Part shown: positions 42,826 to 51,604 of the stretch, piece by piece
How positions within the stretch are numbered: position 1 is the stretch's first letter
How the letters are laid out: every line of letters begins with the position of its first letter
Source: Hyphomicrobiales bacterium
Lineage (GTDB): Bacteria; Pseudomonadota; Alphaproteobacteria; Rhizobiales; Rhizobiaceae
Direction of reading: 5' to 3'
Assembly: GCA_900472395.1 (NCBI GenBank)
Contig: UCHV01000025.1
Coordinates: 1 to 64,000 of the forward strand
Length of the DNA stretch: 64,000 bases
The notes under the pieces: generated by a model
What the model was told of the DNA's origin: nothing
Seen by the model: the letters and a program-made list of their open reading frames with translations, nothing else
Database searches by the model: none
Made by a program: the position numbers and the translations under genes

Positions 42826-44235
42826 ATGCCCGCGCAATCCATGTCGGAAATAACGCTTGCCTATATCGGCGGCGGTTCCCTGAACTGGGCCCAGGTGCTG
42901 ATGGCCGATCTCGTGCATGACCGGACGGTCTGCGGCGAAATCCGCCTGTTCGATCTCAATATCGAGGCGGCAAGGCGCAATGCGGCAATTGGAAACCGTC
43001 TGTCGCAAGCACACGGCCTGTCCATCCGCTATACCGCAAGCGAAACCATCGCTTCGGCACTGACGGGCGCTGACTTCGTGGTTGTGTCGATCCTGCCGGG
43101 TTCGTTTGACGATATGGCCAAGGATATCGAACTTCCCGAGGCGCAAGGGATTCTCCAGTCGGTTGGCGATACGGTCGGGCCGGGCGGGCTGGTGCGCGCC
43201 ATGCGGGCGATCCCGGCCATGGCCGAGATTGCCGAAGCTATCCGCGCCCATGCACCAAAAGCCTATGTCTGCAATCTCACCAACCCGATGTCGGTGTTGA
43301 CGGGCGCGCTTTACGCAACCTTTCCCGAAATCAGAGCGTGGGGCGAATGTCATGAGGTGACCAAGCTGCGGCACATCATCGCCTGGCTCGCCAACCGTGC
43401 TGAGGGCGCCATTCGGTATGGTTTTCGCGATGTGCAGGTCAATGTTCTCGGTATCAACCATTTCACTTTCGTCGATCGCGCCTTTGTCGGCGGCCGCGAC
43501 TGGTTGCCGGATTATCTGACATTCGCTGCGGAACATCGCGAAAAAGGCTGGCGGGCAAAACCGCTCGATCCGGCCGACGAATTTCAACGTTACTTCGAGG
43601 ATATCAACCGCGTCAAATTCGATCTCGCCGCCCGGTTCGGTATCGCCGCCGCCGCCGGTGACCGCCATCTCGCCGAATTCCTGCCCTCCAGCTGGTATCT
43701 CGATCGATCGGATGAGTGGGGTTTTGGGCTGACGCCGGTGGATTGGCGTCGTCGTGACCAGGCGAAACGCCGTGAGGATGCGCGGGCGGCTGAAATCGCC
43801 AACGAAGTGCCGCCTCTGCGCGCCATTTCGGAAGAGGCTCTGGTGGCGCAGATCCGCGCGCTCACGCGGGGCGAAACGCTGGTCGTTAATGCCAACATGC
43901 CCAATCGCGGCCAGATGGAAGGTTTCGCGCCGGGCACGATCGTCGAGACCAACGTGCTCTTCTCCGGCCATGGCGTGCGCCCCGTTCACGCCGGGCGCCT
44001 GCCGGCCGCCGTCGAAGCGCTGGTCAGGCCGCATGCGGACCGCCAGAACGCCGTGCTGAAAGCCGTTCTTGCCGGAGATGGCGCCACACTCGAAGGCCTG
44101 TTTCTTTCCGATCCGTTGGTGGCGCCGCTCGGGCAGGACCGCGCAGCAAAGCTGTTCCGCGCCATGGTCGAAGCAACTGCCGAGCGTCTGCCTGACAATC
44201 TCAGGAGGTTATCGGCCAAGAGGGCGTCGAGATGA
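42826..44235 (+). CDS. GH4 family alpha-galacturonidase
   Basis: The 469-residue NAD- and Mn-dependent family 4 hydrolase has an N-terminal Rossmann fold (AYIGGGSLNWAQVL), NLTNPMSVLTGAL, and the metal-binding motif CHEV (C175-V178) in GECHEVTKLRH. CHEV in place of other CHxx forms marks alpha-galacturonidases in the published family split, so galacturonosides are the predicted substrates. It also has NVLGINHFTF and NMPNRGQMEGF. Cytoplasmic; the start has AGGAGAA. It overlaps the first permease gene by 4 bp. Confidence 0.9.
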   Translation: MPAQSMSEITLAYIGGGSLNWAQVLMADLVHDRTVCGEIRLFDLNIEAARRNAAIGNRLSQAHGLSIRYTASETIASALTGADFVVVSILPGSFDDMAKDIELPEAQGILQSVGDTVGPGGLVRAMRAIPAMAEIAEAIRAHAPKAYVCNLTNPMSVLTGALYATFPEIRAWGECHEVTKLRHIIAWLANRAEGAIRYGFRDVQVNVLGINHFTFVDRAFVGGRDWLPDYLTFAAEHREKGWRAKPLDPADEFQRYFEDINRVKFDLAARFGIAAAAGDRHLAEFLPSSWYLDRSDEWGFGLTPVDWRRRDQAKRREDARAAEIANEVPPLRAISEEALVAQIRALTRGETLVVNANMPNRGQMEGFAPGTIVETNVLFSGHGVRPVHAGRLPAAVEALVRPHADRQNAVLKAVLAGDGATLEGLFLSDPLVAPLGQDRAAKLFRAMVEATAERLPDNLRRLSAKRASR

Positions 44236-45116
44236 GTGGCGACGGTCGTCTTCTCGGCTTCTGGTATGTCCTGCCTTACCTCATCGGGCTTCTGGTTTTT
44301 ACCGCGATCCCGTTTCTGGGCTCGCTCTACCTGTCGTTCACCGATTACCGGCTGATGCAGGGTGCCAGCTTCATCGGGCTCGAAAACTATGCCGACATTC
44401 TGACAAGCGACCGCACGTTCACGCGTTCGTTCAACGTGACGATGCTTTATGTGCTGATCACGGTGCCGCTCAAACTGGCATTCGCGCTGTTCATCGCCGG
44501 CATTTTGAACTCCAAGCTCAAGGGCATCGGTTTTTTCCGCACGGCCTATTACGTACCCTCCATTCTCGGAGGCTCCATCGCCGTTGCGGTTCTGTGGCGT
44601 TACATGTTCGCCGATACCGGGCTGATCAACATGGTGCTGACCTCGATCGGTTTCGAAGCGATCAACTGGTTTGGCAATCCCGGCACCGCTCTGTTCACGA
44701 TCACGCTTTTGCGCCTGTGGCAGTTCGGCTCGGCCATGGTCATTTTCCTGGCGGCACTGCAATCCATCGACAAGTCGCTTTATGAAGCCGCCGCCATCGA
44801 TGGCGCCAAGCCGTGGCGCGCCTTTTTCGCCATCACACTGCCGCTGTTGACGCCGGTCATCTTCTTCAACCTCATCATGCAGATGGTCCAGGCATTTCAG
44901 GAGTTCAACGGGCCTTACATCATCACCCAGGGCGGGCCGCTGAAATCCACCTATCTCCTGCCTCTCTACATTTATGAAATGGCCTTCAAGAAATTCGACA
45001 TGGGTTACGCCTCCGCCATCGCCTGGGTGCTGTTCGCGGTCATCATGGTGCTGACGCTGATTGCCTTCTGGTCGTCGAAACACTGGGTCTATTACGCCGG
45101 CGACAAGAGGAGCTGA
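44232..45116 (+). CDS. MalF-type ABC sugar permease (TogM-like)
   Basis: A 294-residue membrane protein with six hydrophobic segments and the EAA loop (YEAAAIDGAKPWRAFFAITLPLLTP) that contacts the ATPase. With the next gene it forms the channel of an oligosaccharide importer. Length, order and context parallel the oligogalacturonide importer TogMNAB of pectinolytic enterobacteria. Confidence 0.92.
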   Translation: MSGDGRLLGFWYVLPYLIGLLVFTAIPFLGSLYLSFTDYRLMQGASFIGLENYADILTSDRTFTRSFNVTMLYVLITVPLKLAFALFIAGILNSKLKGIGFFRTAYYVPSILGGSIAVAVLWRYMFADTGLINMVLTSIGFEAINWFGNPGTALFTITLLRLWQFGSAMVIFLAALQSIDKSLYEAAAIDGAKPWRAFFAITLPLLTPVIFFNLIMQMVQAFQEFNGPYIITQGGPLKSTYLLPLYIYEMAFKKFDMGYASAIAWVLFAVIMVLTLIAFWSSKHWVYYAGDKRS

Positions 45117-45118
45117 TC

Positions 45119-46024
45119 ATGAGCCAGAGTATCATTCACTCCGACAATGCCATCGAGCGTGCCGAACAGCTTCTGGCGGTGCAGCGTCGCCGTCAGAACA
45201 TTTCGCTTGCCATCCGCTACACGATCCTGGCCGTCGTCGGTTTCATCATGCTCTATCCGCTGATCTGGCTGATCGGGGCAAGTTTCAAGACCAACTCGGA
45301 AATCTTTGCCGGTGCCGGTTTCATGCCGGAAAGTCCAACCTTCGACGGTTACGCAAAGGGCTGGGAAACCTCGACGCCCTATACGTTCGGGCGGTTCTTC
45401 TGGAACACGTTTCTCATCATCGCGCCGAAGACGATCTTCACCGTGATTTCCTGTACGGCTGTGGCCTACGGGTTCGCGCGCTTCGAATTTCCAGGCAAGA
45501 AGATCCTGTTCGCCTCCCTGATCGCTACGCTGCTTCTGCCGAATGTCGTTACCCGCATTCCGCAATATCTGCTGTTTCGCGATCTCGGCTGGCTCGATAC
45601 CTATCTGCCGCTGTGGGTGCCGTCCGCCTTTGCCGGTGATGCCTTCTTCGTCTTCATGCTGCTGCAATTCCTGCGCGCCATTCCGCGAGACATGGAAGAA
45701 GCGGCACGTGTCGATGGCGCCAACAGTTTCCAGACGTTGATCTACGTGGTCGTGCCGATGCTGGTGCCGGCCATGATTTCGGTGGCGCTGTTCCAGTTCA
45801 TGTGGACGATGAACGATTTTCTCGGGCCGCTGATCTACGTCTCGTCGGTCGACAAGTTCCCGGTTTCGCTGGCACTGAAATTGTCGATCGATACTGCAGA
45901 AGCTTTCGAGTGGAACCGTATCCTCGCCATGTCGGTGCTGACGCTTCTGCCGTCGCTGGTGGTGTTCTTCCTGTCGCAAAAATACTTCGTCGAAGGCATC
46001 TCGGCCGGCGGCGTGAAGGGATAA
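45119..46024 (+). CDS. MalG-type ABC sugar permease (TogN-like)
   Basis: A 301-residue partner permease with six membrane segments and the EAA loop MEEAARVDGANSFQTLIYVVVPMLVP. It starts 2 nt after the first permease gene's stop, so the two are coupled. Confidence 0.92.
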   Translation: MSQSIIHSDNAIERAEQLLAVQRRRQNISLAIRYTILAVVGFIMLYPLIWLIGASFKTNSEIFAGAGFMPESPTFDGYAKGWETSTPYTFGRFFWNTFLIIAPKTIFTVISCTAVAYGFARFEFPGKKILFASLIATLLLPNVVTRIPQYLLFRDLGWLDTYLPLWVPSAFAGDAFFVFMLLQFLRAIPRDMEEAARVDGANSFQTLIYVVVPMLVPAMISVALFQFMWTMNDFLGPLIYVSSVDKFPVSLALKLSIDTAEAFEWNRILAMSVLTLLPSLVVFFLSQKYFVEGISAGGVKG

Positions 46025-46028
46025 GTGA

Positions 46029-47144
46029 ATGGCTCAGCTCTCAATCCGCAATCTGGAAAAGGTTTATGGCGGTGCCTTCAAGGCGCTTCACAGCATCAAT
46101 CTCGACGTCAAGGACGGCGAGTTCATGGTGCTGGTCGGTCCATCCGGCTGTGCGAAATCGACGACCCTGCGCATGATCGCCGGATTGGAAACGGTCTCCG
46201 GCGGGCATATTTCCATTGGCGACAAGGTGGTCAACAATCTTGCTCCGGGCGAACGCGGCATCGCCATGGTATTCCAGAACTACGCGCTCTATCCGCATAT
46301 GAAGGTGCGCAAGAACCTTTCCTTCGGCCTGAAGCTTGCGGGCGAGAAAAAGGATGAAATCGCCCGCCGCGTTCAGGAAGTCGCCGAGGTTCTGGAAATC
46401 GAGCCGTTGCTCGATCGTCTTCCCAAGCAGCTTTCGGGCGGGCAGGCTCAGCGCGTGGCGCTCGGTCGTGCGTTGATCAAGAAACCGGAAGTCTTCCTGT
46501 TCGACGAACCGCTTTCCAACCTCGATGCCAAGCTGCGCGCCTCGATGCGCGTGCGCATTACCGACCTTCACCGCCGGCTGAAGGAGCAGGGCCAGTCGTC
46601 GACTGTCGTCTATGTTACCCATGACCAGGTCGAGGCCATGACGATGGGCGACCGCATTTGCGTGATGAAGGACGGCCGCATCATGCAGGTGGCCGATCCG
46701 GAAACCCTTTATGCCCGGCCCGATAACGCCTTCGTGGCCGGTTTCATCGGCATGCCTGAAATGAACCTGGTCGATGCAAGCCTTCATCGGGCCGAAGGCG
46801 GGCCGGTGGTCGCCTTCGGCGACCAGTCCATTCAGTTCGGCGCCAATCTGGCAGGGCGTCTGGCGGCTGATACGAACGGCGATGTGACCTTTGGTGTCCG
46901 GCCGCAGCACTTCCGTCTAGCAACGGCCGGCGAAGATGCGCTGTCGGCAAAGGTCATCAAGGCCGACTTTCTCGGTCACGAGGTCGATGTGCACATCACC
47001 ATCGGTGGCCAGCGTTTCACCGTCGTTTTGCCGGTCGAGGATTTTCGCAAGGCGGCCGTCGACGGGATAATTCGCATTCGCCCGGAAGAGGAACGGGTGT
47101 TCATTTTCGATCGCGCGAGCGGTCAGAACGTCAGCCTCGCCTGA
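46029..47144 (+). CDS. MalK/UgpC-type ABC ATPase (TogA-like)
   Basis: A 371-residue single-domain ATPase: Walker A GPSGCAKST (Ala in place of the usual Gly), Q-loop VFQNYALYPHM, signature LSGGQAQRVALGRAL, Walker B VFLFDEPLSNLDAKLR, then a C-terminal TOBE/MOP region. It drives the MalFG-type permease pair from the cytoplasm. Confidence 0.94.
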   Translation: MAQLSIRNLEKVYGGAFKALHSINLDVKDGEFMVLVGPSGCAKSTTLRMIAGLETVSGGHISIGDKVVNNLAPGERGIAMVFQNYALYPHMKVRKNLSFGLKLAGEKKDEIARRVQEVAEVLEIEPLLDRLPKQLSGGQAQRVALGRALIKKPEVFLFDEPLSNLDAKLRASMRVRITDLHRRLKEQGQSSTVVYVTHDQVEAMTMGDRICVMKDGRIMQVADPETLYARPDNAFVAGFIGMPEMNLVDASLHRAEGGPVVAFGDQSIQFGANLAGRLAADTNGDVTFGVRPQHFRLATAGEDALSAKVIKADFLGHEVDVHITIGGQRFTVVLPVEDFRKAAVDGIIRIRPEEERVFIFDRASGQNVSLA

Positions 47145-47198
47145 AAGCGCGACTGACGGAAACATCACAGATGCAATGTTTCAGGAGGGAAACGCATC

Positions 47199-48458
47199 AT
47201 GACCAAGAAATCTATACTGGCAGCATTGTCTCTTTCGCTGGCTGCCTCGGTTGTCGCCACAAGCGTCGCTTCGGCGGCGGACCTGCGCATGTCGTGGTGG
47301 GGCGGCGATGGCCGCCATGTCGCCACCCAGAAGGCGCTGGATTATTGCACGACCAAGACCGGTCACAAGGTCAAGCCGGAATTCATGGGCTTTGAAGGAT
47401 ATCTCGAAAAGCTGACGACGCAGATGGCGGGCAGCACGGAGGCGGATATCGTCCAGGTCGATTGGCCATGGCTTTTCCAGTTCTCCAAGGATGGCGGCGG
47501 TTTTGCCGATCTCAAGCAGTTCGCCGGCGAACTCGATCTTACCCAGTGGAACGATAGCCAGCTGGCGCCCGCGATCATCGACGGCAAGCTCAACGGCGTG
47601 CCTGTATCCGTCACCGGCGCCACGTATTATTTCAACGACGAGATTTACAAAAAGGCCGGTCTGGAAACCCCGAAAAGCTGGGAAGACATGGCCGCCGCCG
47701 CCAAGAAGCTCAACCCGGACGGCATCTATCCGTTCGATAGCAGCCGCGTCATCCTGATGCTGATGGTCGAAGCCTTTGCCGCGCAGATTTCCGGCAAGGA
47801 ATTCGTCAAGCCCGGCACCAATGAGCTGGATTGGACGGCGGAAGATATTGCCGGTGCGTTGAAACACTATCAATGGATGGTCGATAACGGCATCGTGCGC
47901 TCCGCCAAGGATGTGGCAGGCGTCGGCAATGTCGAGATTTTCGATGATCCGGCCTGGGGGTCCGGCAAGATCGGCGGCACCTTCTTCTGGGATTCCACCT
48001 ATTCGAAATACGACGATCCCCTGAAGGTCGGCAGCCTCGTTCCGGCGGCGCCGCTGAAGATCGAAGGCGCAAAGTTCGATGGCGTCTACAAGAAGCCGTC
48101 CATGGTGTTTGCGATTTCCAAACACTCCAAGGATCCCAAGGCGTCCGCCCAGGTCATCAATTGCCTGCTGAACGACAAGGACGCCATCCTGATCCTCGGC
48201 GACAGCCGCGGTCTTCCGGCCTCGGCCATCGGCAAATCGACGCTGGAAGGTGCCGGAAAGCTGACGCCCGAACGTCTGAACGGGGCAAAAATCGTCGCCG
48301 ATGCTACTGGTCCGGTGATGTCGCCGCTCATTGAACATCCTTCCGTGCAGGAAGTGTTCAAGGATGTGATCGAGCAGTTCGCCTATGGTCAGTTGACGGC
48401 CGAAGAAGCCGGCGAAGAGATGGTCGACGATCTCGGCAGGGCGCTGCGCCGATTGTAA
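47199..48458 (+). CDS. Extracellular solute-binding protein, oligosaccharide (TogB-like)
   Basis: A 419-residue family 1 binding protein with a Sec signal (cleavage near ASAADL, residues 25-28), then LRMSWWGGDGRHVATQKAL, TEADIVQVDWPWLFQF and a late WGSGKIGGTFFWDSTY segment. It captures the pectin oligosaccharide in the periplasm. It has GGAGGG upstream and closes the operon before a hairpin. Confidence 0.92.
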   Translation: MTKKSILAALSLSLAASVVATSVASAADLRMSWWGGDGRHVATQKALDYCTTKTGHKVKPEFMGFEGYLEKLTTQMAGSTEADIVQVDWPWLFQFSKDGGGFADLKQFAGELDLTQWNDSQLAPAIIDGKLNGVPVSVTGATYYFNDEIYKKAGLETPKSWEDMAAAAKKLNPDGIYPFDSSRVILMLMVEAFAAQISGKEFVKPGTNELDWTAEDIAGALKHYQWMVDNGIVRSAKDVAGVGNVEIFDDPAWGSGKIGGTFFWDSTYSKYDDPLKVGSLVPAAPLKIEGAKFDGVYKKPSMVFAISKHSKDPKASAQVINCLLNDKDAILILGDSRGLPASAIGKSTLEGAGKLTPERLNGAKIVADATGPVMSPLIEHPSVQEVFKDVIEQFAYGQLTAEEAGEEMVDDLGRALRRL

Positions 48459-48469
48459 CCAAAAACGAT

Positions 48470-48497
48470 GGCCCATGCCGCTCCGCGGGCGTGGGCC
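48470..48497. terminator. Hairpin between convergent binding-protein and GntR genes
   Basis: A 10-bp stem (GGCCCATGCC / GGCGTGGGCC with one G-U pair, 8-nt loop) followed by GTTT, 12 nt after the binding-protein stop. Confidence 0.6.
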
Positions 48498-48505
48498 GTT
48501 TCCGC

Positions 48506-49288
48506 TCAGGCTTCGTGGTCGCTCAGATATCGTGTTCGTCGCTCGAAAAGGCGTTGGCGATAACGCTCCTGACTGGCGGAAAGGTGCGCCCGCATGGCGT
48601 CGCGCGCGGCCGGCGCATCGCTGGCGGAAATGGCGTTGAGGATCGCCAGATGCTCTCGCTGCAAGCCGGTCTGATAAGCCACAGACAGCACGTCTTCCGT
48701 CGCATATGGCGAGGTGACGTCGCACGGAATGGTGCGGCTGCCGAGCGAATCCAGCACTTCCACATAAAATGCGTTGTTCGTCGCCTCGGCAATTGCCCGG
48801 TGAAACGCGAAGTCGGCGGCACCTGTCGGCTGGCCGAGCTTCAGCAGATGTTCGAACTCGAAGAACCGCTCCTGGATCTGCGCTTCCTGCGAGGCGCTGC
48901 GGCGGGTGGCGGCCAGTGCCGCACTCTCCATCTCCAGCGCAATTCGAACCTCCAGCACGTTCAGTGCATGCGAGATGTTGTGCGAGGTGTCCTTGGTCTT
49001 GATCGGTTGTGGTTCGGCTGAAAGCTGGTGCCGCAGTACAAATATGCCGGCGCCCTGCCGGGTCTCGACAAGCCCGTCCGCCACCAGGCTTGCAATCGCT
49101 TCTCGCACGACAGTGCGGCTGACGTCGAAGTTCTCGGCCAATTGCGTTTCGGTCGGCAGTTTCTGGCCGATTTCAATCTGCCCCGACAAAAAGCCTTGAC
49201 GTAGCCCCGTTGTGATCCGATCGGACAATTTTGGCCGTCGGGTTGGACCTTGTTCGGCAGAATTCGATGGTTTGGTGGAGCTCTTCAT
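48506..49288 (-). CDS. GntR-family (FadR subfamily) regulator
   Basis: A 260-residue protein with an N-terminal winged HTH (LPTETQLAENFDVSRTVVREAIASLVADGLVETRQGAGIFV) and an all-helical FCD ligand domain with metal-binding residues in DFAFHRAIAEATNN and EHLAILNAI. It is divergent from kduI and near the importer, so it probably controls the uronate genes in answer to a hexuronate or its keto-acid. The locus therefore has two regulators, this and KdgR. Confidence 0.9.
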   Translation of the reverse strand: MKSSTKPSNSAEQGPTRRPKLSDRITTGLRQGFLSGQIEIGQKLPTETQLAENFDVSRTVVREAIASLVADGLVETRQGAGIFVLRHQLSAEPQPIKTKDTSHNISHALNVLEVRIALEMESAALAATRRSASQEAQIQERFFEFEHLLKLGQPTGAADFAFHRAIAEATNNAFYVEVLDSLGSRTIPCDVTSPYATEDVLSVAYQTGLQREHLAILNAISASDAPAARDAMRAHLSASQERYRQRLFERRTRYLSDHEA

Positions 49289-49309
49289 AAGGCCAGCTTT
49301 GTACTAAAT

Positions 49310-49344
49310 AGACAAATTCATGACAGTATTAACACGATTTGTCT
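49310..49344. promoter_or_regulatory. Inverted arms before gntR, candidate operator
   Basis: AGACAAAT (49310-49317) and ATTTGTCT (49337-49344) form perfect inverted arms 19 nt apart, 22 bp upstream of the GntR start. Confidence 0.35.
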
Positions 49345-49414
49345 GCGAGCGAACATGTCGGGTTAAAATTTGTTGATTAGGCAAAAACGGCTTAAAACCG
49401 GAAGAAATTGCCAA

Positions 49415-49480
49415 TGTATGCGTGACGAATGCAAATTTTATCCGTGGCATGTTGTATGCGTTCTCGCGATATGTATGATG
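49415..49480. promoter_or_regulatory. TGTATGCGT repeats before kduI
   Basis: TGTATGCGT occurs at 49415-49423 and 49453-49461, and TGTATGATG at 49472-49480. The start-to-start spacings are 38 and 19 bp, close to multiples of two helical turns, in the divergent gntR/kduI promoter region. Confidence 0.35.
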
Positions 49481-49509
49481 ACTACAAACTCAATGCCATG
49501 GGAGATAAC

Positions 49510-50352
49510 ATGAGTCACACGGATTTCACCAATCGCTTCGCCATCGATCCGATGACGGCTGCCGGTTTTAATACTGCGCAGTTGCGTGACCATTTCCTGC
49601 TGCCGCCGCTTTTCGTTGAAGGCCGCATCCAGCTGCATTACACCAACTACGACCGCATGATCGTCGGTGGCGCCACCCCGACGTCTTCGCCGCTCGAACT
49701 CGAAACCATCAAGCCGGCCGGCACCGACAAGCTGCTGGCGCGTCGCGAACTGATCGCCGTCAACATCGGCGGAGCAGGCTCCGTTACCGTGGATGGCGAA
49801 AAGTTTGCCGCAGGTACGCGTGACATGGTGTATGCCGGTCTCGGTTCCTCGGTCACCTTCGCTTCCGACGATGCCACCAATCCCGCCAAGTTTTACCTGC
49901 TCAGCGCGCCGGCCCATTTCAAGCACCCGGCCCAGCATATCGGCATTTCCGACGCCAAGCGCATCGATCTCGGTTCGCAGGCCACCAGCAACGAACGTTC
50001 TATCTTCCAGTTCATTCACCCGGAAGGTGCAAAGACCTGCCAGCTGGTCGTCGGCATGACCACCCTTGCCGAAGGTTCGGTCTGGAACACCATGCCATGC
50101 CATATCCATGACCGCCGCATGGAAGCCTATCTCTATTTCGACCTGCCGGAGAAAGCCCGCGTCATTCACCTGATGGGTGAGCCGGATGAAACCCGCCACC
50201 TGATCGTCAAGAACGAAGAAGCGATCCTGTCGCCGGGCTGGTCCATCCATTCGGGTGCCGGCACATCCAGCTACACGTTCATCTGGGCCATGGCCGGCGA
50301 CAATGTCGATTATACCGACGTCGATCCGGTTGCCATCGAAGACCTGAAGTGA
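49510..50352 (+). CDS. kduI: 5-keto-4-deoxyuronate isomerase
   Basis: A 280-residue KduI: NTAQLRDHFLLPPLFVEGRIQLHYTNYDRMIVGGATP at the N-terminus and the zinc-site cupin MPCHIHDRRMEAYLYFDLPE. It converts 4-deoxy-L-threo-5-hexosulose uronate to 2,5-diketo-3-deoxygluconate. Length matches the family (about 278). The start at 49510 has GGAGATAAC; upstream in-frame ATGs lack this. Confidence 0.95.
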   Translation: MSHTDFTNRFAIDPMTAAGFNTAQLRDHFLLPPLFVEGRIQLHYTNYDRMIVGGATPTSSPLELETIKPAGTDKLLARRELIAVNIGGAGSVTVDGEKFAAGTRDMVYAGLGSSVTFASDDATNPAKFYLLSAPAHFKHPAQHIGISDAKRIDLGSQATSNERSIFQFIHPEGAKTCQLVVGMTTLAEGSVWNTMPCHIHDRRMEAYLYFDLPEKARVIHLMGEPDETRHLIVKNEEAILSPGWSIHSGAGTSSYTFIWAMAGDNVDYTDVDPVAIEDLK

Positions 50353-50361
50353 GGAACGATC

Positions 50362-50700
50362 ATGTCATCCAGTGATCTGTTCGTCTCGGCCGAAGGTGCC
50401 GAGTGGGTGAGCCCGGAACCGGGCGTCACCCGCCGCATCATGACCTATCTGCCGGAAATGATGATGGTGGAAGTCGTGTTCGAAGCCGGTGCTATCGGCG
50501 CCAAGCATAACCACCCGCATATCCAGGCAAGTTACGTCGCGGAAGGTTCGTTTGAGGTCACGATCGACGGACGTACCGAAACGCTGGTCAAGGGCGGCAG
50601 CTTCATCGTGCCGCCGGATCTGGTGCATGGCGTGAAAGCGCTGGAAGCCGGTCGTTTGATCGACGTTTTCAATCCGCATCGTGCCGAATTCCTGAAGTGA
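50362..50700 (+). CDS. kdgF: KdgF-type cupin, unsaturated uronate hydratase/ring opener
   Basis: A 112-residue small cupin with the metal-binding box HNHPHIQASYVAEGSFEV and EAGAIGAKHNHPH. KdgF speeds conversion of 4,5-unsaturated uronate to its linear keto form, feeding KduI. Its position between kduI and kduD agrees. It lies 9 nt from both neighbours. Confidence 0.85.
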   Translation: MSSSDLFVSAEGAEWVSPEPGVTRRIMTYLPEMMMVEVVFEAGAIGAKHNHPHIQASYVAEGSFEVTIDGRTETLVKGGSFIVPPDLVHGVKALEAGRLIDVFNPHRAEFLK

Positions 50701-50708
50701 GATAATCG

Positions 50709-51461
50709 ATGACCTTGTTCGATCTTTCCGGCCAGACGGCCGTTGTCACCGGCGCAAACACCGGCATCGGCCAGGCGATCGCGATAGCACTCGCCGAAGC
50801 AGGCGCCGCCATCGTCGCTGTTGGCCGCTCCTCCATGGATGAAACCGAAGCGGCGGTGAAAAAAGCCGGCGTCGGTTTTCATGTCATCAAGGCGGATCTG
50901 GGCACGATCGAACCCGTCAAGGGCATCGTGTCGGAGACGATATCGACCTTTGGAAAGCTCGATATCCTGGTCAACAATGCCGGCATCATCCGACGCGCCG
51001 ATGCCATCGATTTTACCGAGGAGGACTGGGACGCCGTCATCGACGTCAACCTGAAGACGGCGTTTTTCCTTTCGCAGGCGGCCGGCCGTCACATGCTGGA
51101 GCGCGGCAACGGCAAGATCATCAACATTGCCTCCCTGCTGTCGTTTCAGGGTGGCATCCGCGTTCCGTCCTATACCGCTTCCAAAAGCGGTCTGGCCGGT
51201 TTGACCAAGCTGCTTGCCTGCGAATGGGCAGGCAAGGGTGTCAACGTCAACGCCATCGCGCCGGGTTATTTCTCGACCAACAACACCACCGCGCTGCGTG
51301 AAGATCCGGATCGCAACGAGGCCATTCTCGCTCGCATTCCGGCCGGGCGTTGGGGTTCGCCTTCCGAGCTTGGCGGTGCTGCCGTATTCCTTGCTTCGAA
51401 GGCATCGGATTACGTGCATGGCACGGTTCTGCCTGTCGATGGCGGCTGGCTGGCGCGCTGA
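50709..51461 (+). CDS. kduD: 2-deoxy-D-gluconate/2-keto-3-deoxygluconate 5-dehydrogenase
   Basis: A 250-residue short-chain dehydrogenase with the cofactor motif TGANTGIGQ, NNAGIIRR, catalytic Ser in NIASLLSF and YTASKSG. With KduI it yields 2-keto-3-deoxygluconate. No kinase and aldolase for that acid lie in this operon; dgoK and dgoA nearby belong to the galactonate series. Confidence 0.92.
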   Translation: MTLFDLSGQTAVVTGANTGIGQAIAIALAEAGAAIVAVGRSSMDETEAAVKKAGVGFHVIKADLGTIEPVKGIVSETISTFGKLDILVNNAGIIRRADAIDFTEEDWDAVIDVNLKTAFFLSQAAGRHMLERGNGKIINIASLLSFQGGIRVPSYTASKSGLAGLTKLLACEWAGKGVNVNAIAPGYFSTNNTTALREDPDRNEAILARIPAGRWGSPSELGGAAVFLASKASDYVHGTVLPVDGGWLAR

Positions 51462-51475
51462 TTTGGCTTTGCAGG

Positions 51476-51503
51476 AAAAAGCCGGCTCCGTGATGGAGCC
51501 GGT
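51476..51503 (-). terminator. Rho-independent terminator, leftward
   Basis: On the minus strand an 8-bp stem (CCGGCTCC / GGAGCCGG, 5-nt loop, plus a wobble pair) runs into five T residues at 51480-51476. It ends the PRC-barrel transcript. Confidence 0.75.
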
Positions 51504-51531
51504 GCCTATCATCCCGACCTCAGCATTCATG

Positions 51532-51564
51532 AAAAAGGGCGGAGCCCTGAGGCACCGCCCTTTC
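51532..51564. terminator. Bidirectional terminator hairpin
   Basis: AAAGGGCGG and CCGCCCTTT, 9-bp stem with a 12-nt loop. A T-run follows on the minus strand and TTTC on the plus strand. It serves convergent kduD and the PRC-barrel gene. Confidence 0.7.
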
Positions 51565-51604
51565 GATCGGGACCGGTAACGTGTCCCTCGGTCCAGCCTG
51601 AAGC

